6,789 nucleotides of DNA from Deltaproteobacteria bacterium (GTDB lineage Bacteria; Desulfobacterota; UBA8473). Each line of letters opens with the position of its first letter. Position 1 is the stretch's first letter. Below the pieces are notes generated by a model, which saw only the letters and a program-made list of their open reading frames with translations, did no database searches and had not been told where the DNA came from. Both the position numbers and the translations under genes were made by a program. Below, piece after piece: positions 5,649 through 6,789 of this stretch. The stretch lies in assembly GCA_030643245.1 (NCBI GenBank), contig DAOWME010000168.1, positions 1-6,789 of the forward strand. The letters run 5' to 3'.

Positions 5649-6113
5649 TTGAAACGGAGGTTTAGAGTGGCTATGGAGGCCATAGATATGGATCGTCTTT
5701 GTGTGTCTGCCTTGTCATTGGGACTTGCTCAGAGCGCCTTTGAGGCGGCAGTTGGTTACGCAAAAGAGCGGGTCCAGTTTGGACGGCCCATCGCCGGTTT
5801 CGAAGCTATCCAGTTCAAGATCGCCGACATGGCCACCCAGATTGAGGCAGCAAGGAGGTTGATTTACTATGCTGCCCAGAGGGATGAAAAGGGGCTACAC
5901 GCTGCCAAGGAGTGCAATATGGCCAAGGTTTTCACAAGTGATATGGTCATGAAGGTGGCCATTGAGACAGTCCAGGTCTTTGGAGGTTATGGTTATCTTA
6001 AGGAATATACGGTAGAGCGATACCTGAGAGAGGCAAAACTCCCCCAAATTTATGCGGGAACCAATGAGATAATAAGACTCGTCATCGCTCGCCATTTGTT
6101 TGGAAAGCCTTGA
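5649..6113 (+). pseudogene. 5'-truncated acyl-CoA dehydrogenase (C-terminal domain only)
   Basis: The frame encodes only the C-terminal helical domain of a second acyl-CoA dehydrogenase: FRVAMEAIDMDR, YAKERVQFGRPIAGFEAIQ and QVFGGYGYLKEYTVERYLREAK, ending in IYAGTNEI. The N-terminal and FAD-contacting middle domains, roughly 220 residues, are missing. The frame stays open back to the TAA of the preceding gene (5601-5603) and is in phase with it. Its first residues (DGLLCLKRRFRVAM) look like a decayed version of the usual NLLG..G.GF.VAM segment, so recognisable homology starts near 5634. The common catalytic Glu position is Ala (YAGT), and the alternative helix position is Asp (IDMDR). A GGAGG at 5656-5660 lies six bases before GTG 5667, so a 148-residue domain could still be made. 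It cannot be a working dehydrogenase alone. It differs clearly from the neighbouring intact gene, so it is not a recent tandem copy. The translated start is uncertain (TTG 5649, GTG 5667 or ATG 5673). Confidence 0.75.
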
Positions 6114-6188
6114 AACGGGCAAGAGATACTCTTGAGAAGTTGCAGAAACAAATGGATTATTAGTGCAATAAAGTGTTGAATCAAGAAT

Positions 6189-6197
6189 AAAGGAGGG
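6189..6197 (+). promoter_or_regulatory. Ribosome binding site of the MaoC-like gene
   Basis: The sequence aaaggaggg lies three bases before ATG 6201 (aac between), a strong but rather close Shine-Dalgarno. It supports ATG 6201 as the start. The 87-bp gap after the truncated dehydrogenase shows no terminator with a T-tract. Confidence 0.7.
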
Positions 6198-6200
6198 AAC

Positions 6201-6638
6201 ATGATTTACAAGTACTTCGACGAATTGGAAATAGGTGACAAGACCGTGTCGGAAAGGGGCAGGACCATTACGGAGACGGATGTGGTCTTTTTTTGCTACT
6301 TAACGGGGAACTGGCTGGAACTCCACTCCAATGCAGAGTATGCCAAAGAAACCCCATTTGGAGAAAGACTGGTTCAGGGATCTCTGACCTTTGCCATTGC
6401 CGCGGGATTGCAGATGGTGAGACCTGGTCTGGTCATAGCATTCTATGGTCTGGACAAGATGAGGTTCACGGCCCCGGTAAAGATAGGGGACACCCTTCGC
6501 GCAGAAGCAGAGGTAGTTGATAAAGAGGTAAAAGGAGACGATCGCGGTGTGGTGACGATAAAACAGGTTATCAAAAACCAGAGGGATGAGACCACGGCAA
6601 TGATGTTATGGAAGCTATTAATAAAACGAAGCGCATGA
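6201..6638 (+). CDS. MaoC-like hot-dog-fold dehydratase/hydratase family protein
   Basis: This 145-residue protein has the size of a single-domain (R)-enoyl-CoA hydratase of the MaoC family. Visible family features are the N-terminal IGDKTVSERGRTITETDVVFF (11-31), the hydratase segment TGNWLELHSNAEYAKETPFG (35-54), LVQGSLTFAIAAG (57-69) and the hot-dog strand FYGLDKMRFTAPVKIGDTL (81-99). In characterised hydratases the segment reads (S/T)GDxNPxH, with Asp and His as catalytic residues. Here the Asp is Asn37 while His42 is kept, and the Asn-Pro pair is Leu-Glu. It may therefore be a diverged hydratase, a thioesterase-like hot-dog protein or a non-catalytic partner. It sits 19 bp before the AtuA-family gene and is clearly co-transcribed with it. 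A role in acyl-CoA metabolism fits the context; the exact substrate is unknown. Confidence 0.85.
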   Translation: MIYKYFDELEIGDKTVSERGRTITETDVVFFCYLTGNWLELHSNAEYAKETPFGERLVQGSLTFAIAAGLQMVRPGLVIAFYGLDKMRFTAPVKIGDTLRAEAEVVDKEVKGDDRGVVTIKQVIKNQRDETTAMMLWKLLIKRSA

Positions 6639-6657
6639 GAGAGAAGGGAGGGTCACA

Positions 6658-6789
6658 ATGAAGAAGGTAAGGATAGGGTCAGGTTCAGCCTACTGGGGAG
6701 ATTTGCTGGACCCGGCTGTTGAACTGGTAAAGAAAGGGAACATTAAATATATCGGCTTTGATCACCTTGCGGAATTAACCATGGCAATA
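6658..6789 (+). CDS. AtuA-like / DUF1446 acyclic terpene utilization family protein (5' part, runs off the window)
   Basis: Only the first 44 codons are present. The start ATG 6658 follows the Shine-Dalgarno aagggaggg (6644-6652). The N-terminus MKKVRIGSGSAYWGDLLDPA and then YIGFDHLAELTMAI match the conserved opening of the AtuA/DUF1446 family, named after the Pseudomonas acyclic terpene (citronellol) utilisation cluster. The biochemical role of the family is not settled; members often lie beside acyl-CoA carboxylase, dehydrogenase and hydratase genes. The spacing of 19 bp from the MaoC-like gene indicates one operon. The rest of the gene, and possibly a partner AtuA C-terminal-like gene, lies beyond the window. 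Confidence 0.8.
   Translation, partial: MKKVRIGSGSAYWGDLLDPAVELVKKGNIKYIGFDHLAELTMAI

Noticed and set aside
6120..6134. Hairpin caagag-ata-ctcttg after the truncated dehydrogenase
   Set aside because: Only six base pairs and no T-tract, so too weak to call a terminator.
1..6789. CRISPR array, tRNA, rRNA, complete transposase or integrase
   Set aside because: No regularly spaced direct repeats, RNA gene signatures or transposase/integrase coding sequence were seen on either strand.

Overview
The window looks like chromosomal DNA from a strictly anaerobic bacterium that degrades hydrocarbons, aromatics or fatty acids. A syntrophic or sulfate-reducing Desulfobacterota-type organism is my best guess, but no taxonomic marker is present. 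The reasons are a glycyl radical enzyme (destroyed by oxygen), acyl-CoA dehydrogenase and MaoC-type beta-oxidation genes, strong AGGAGG ribosome binding sites and moderate GC. All supported genes are on the + strand.

Layout. Positions 1-280 are non-coding. They hold a 20-bp perfect palindrome and a 178-bp segment bounded by 12-bp inverted repeats. Positions 281-2776 encode an 831-residue glycyl radical enzyme of the benzylsuccinate/alkylsuccinate synthase (fumarate-adding) type, with an intact radical glycine (G806), thiyl cysteine (C469) and a probable fumarate-binding arginine (R484). A GC-rich hairpin follows it. Positions 2777-3640 (864 bp) have no convincing gene. They contain inverted-repeat copies of motifs found upstream of the glycyl radical gene and a second 178-bp segment bounded by 15-bp inverted repeats, so this looks like old mobile-element debris. 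Positions 3641-4369 encode a GntR/FCD regulator that most likely starts at a GTG.

Positions 4461-6789 look like an operon: an intact acyl-CoA dehydrogenase, a 5'-truncated remnant of a second acyl-CoA dehydrogenase, a MaoC-like hot-dog protein with an altered catalytic motif, and the first 44 codons of an AtuA/DUF1446-family gene that runs off the window.

How the genes may work together (inference): the glycyl radical enzyme would add a hydrocarbon or aromatic methyl/methylene carbon to fumarate. After CoA activation by genes not in the window, the dehydrogenase and MaoC protein would carry out steps of beta-oxidation on the branched succinyl-CoA or a downstream acyl-CoA, under control of the GntR protein. 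The repeat-rich gap and the separate transcription signals mean that the enzyme and the operon could also be unrelated neighbours. The small subunits and the radical-SAM activase that normally accompany benzylsuccinate synthase are not in the window.
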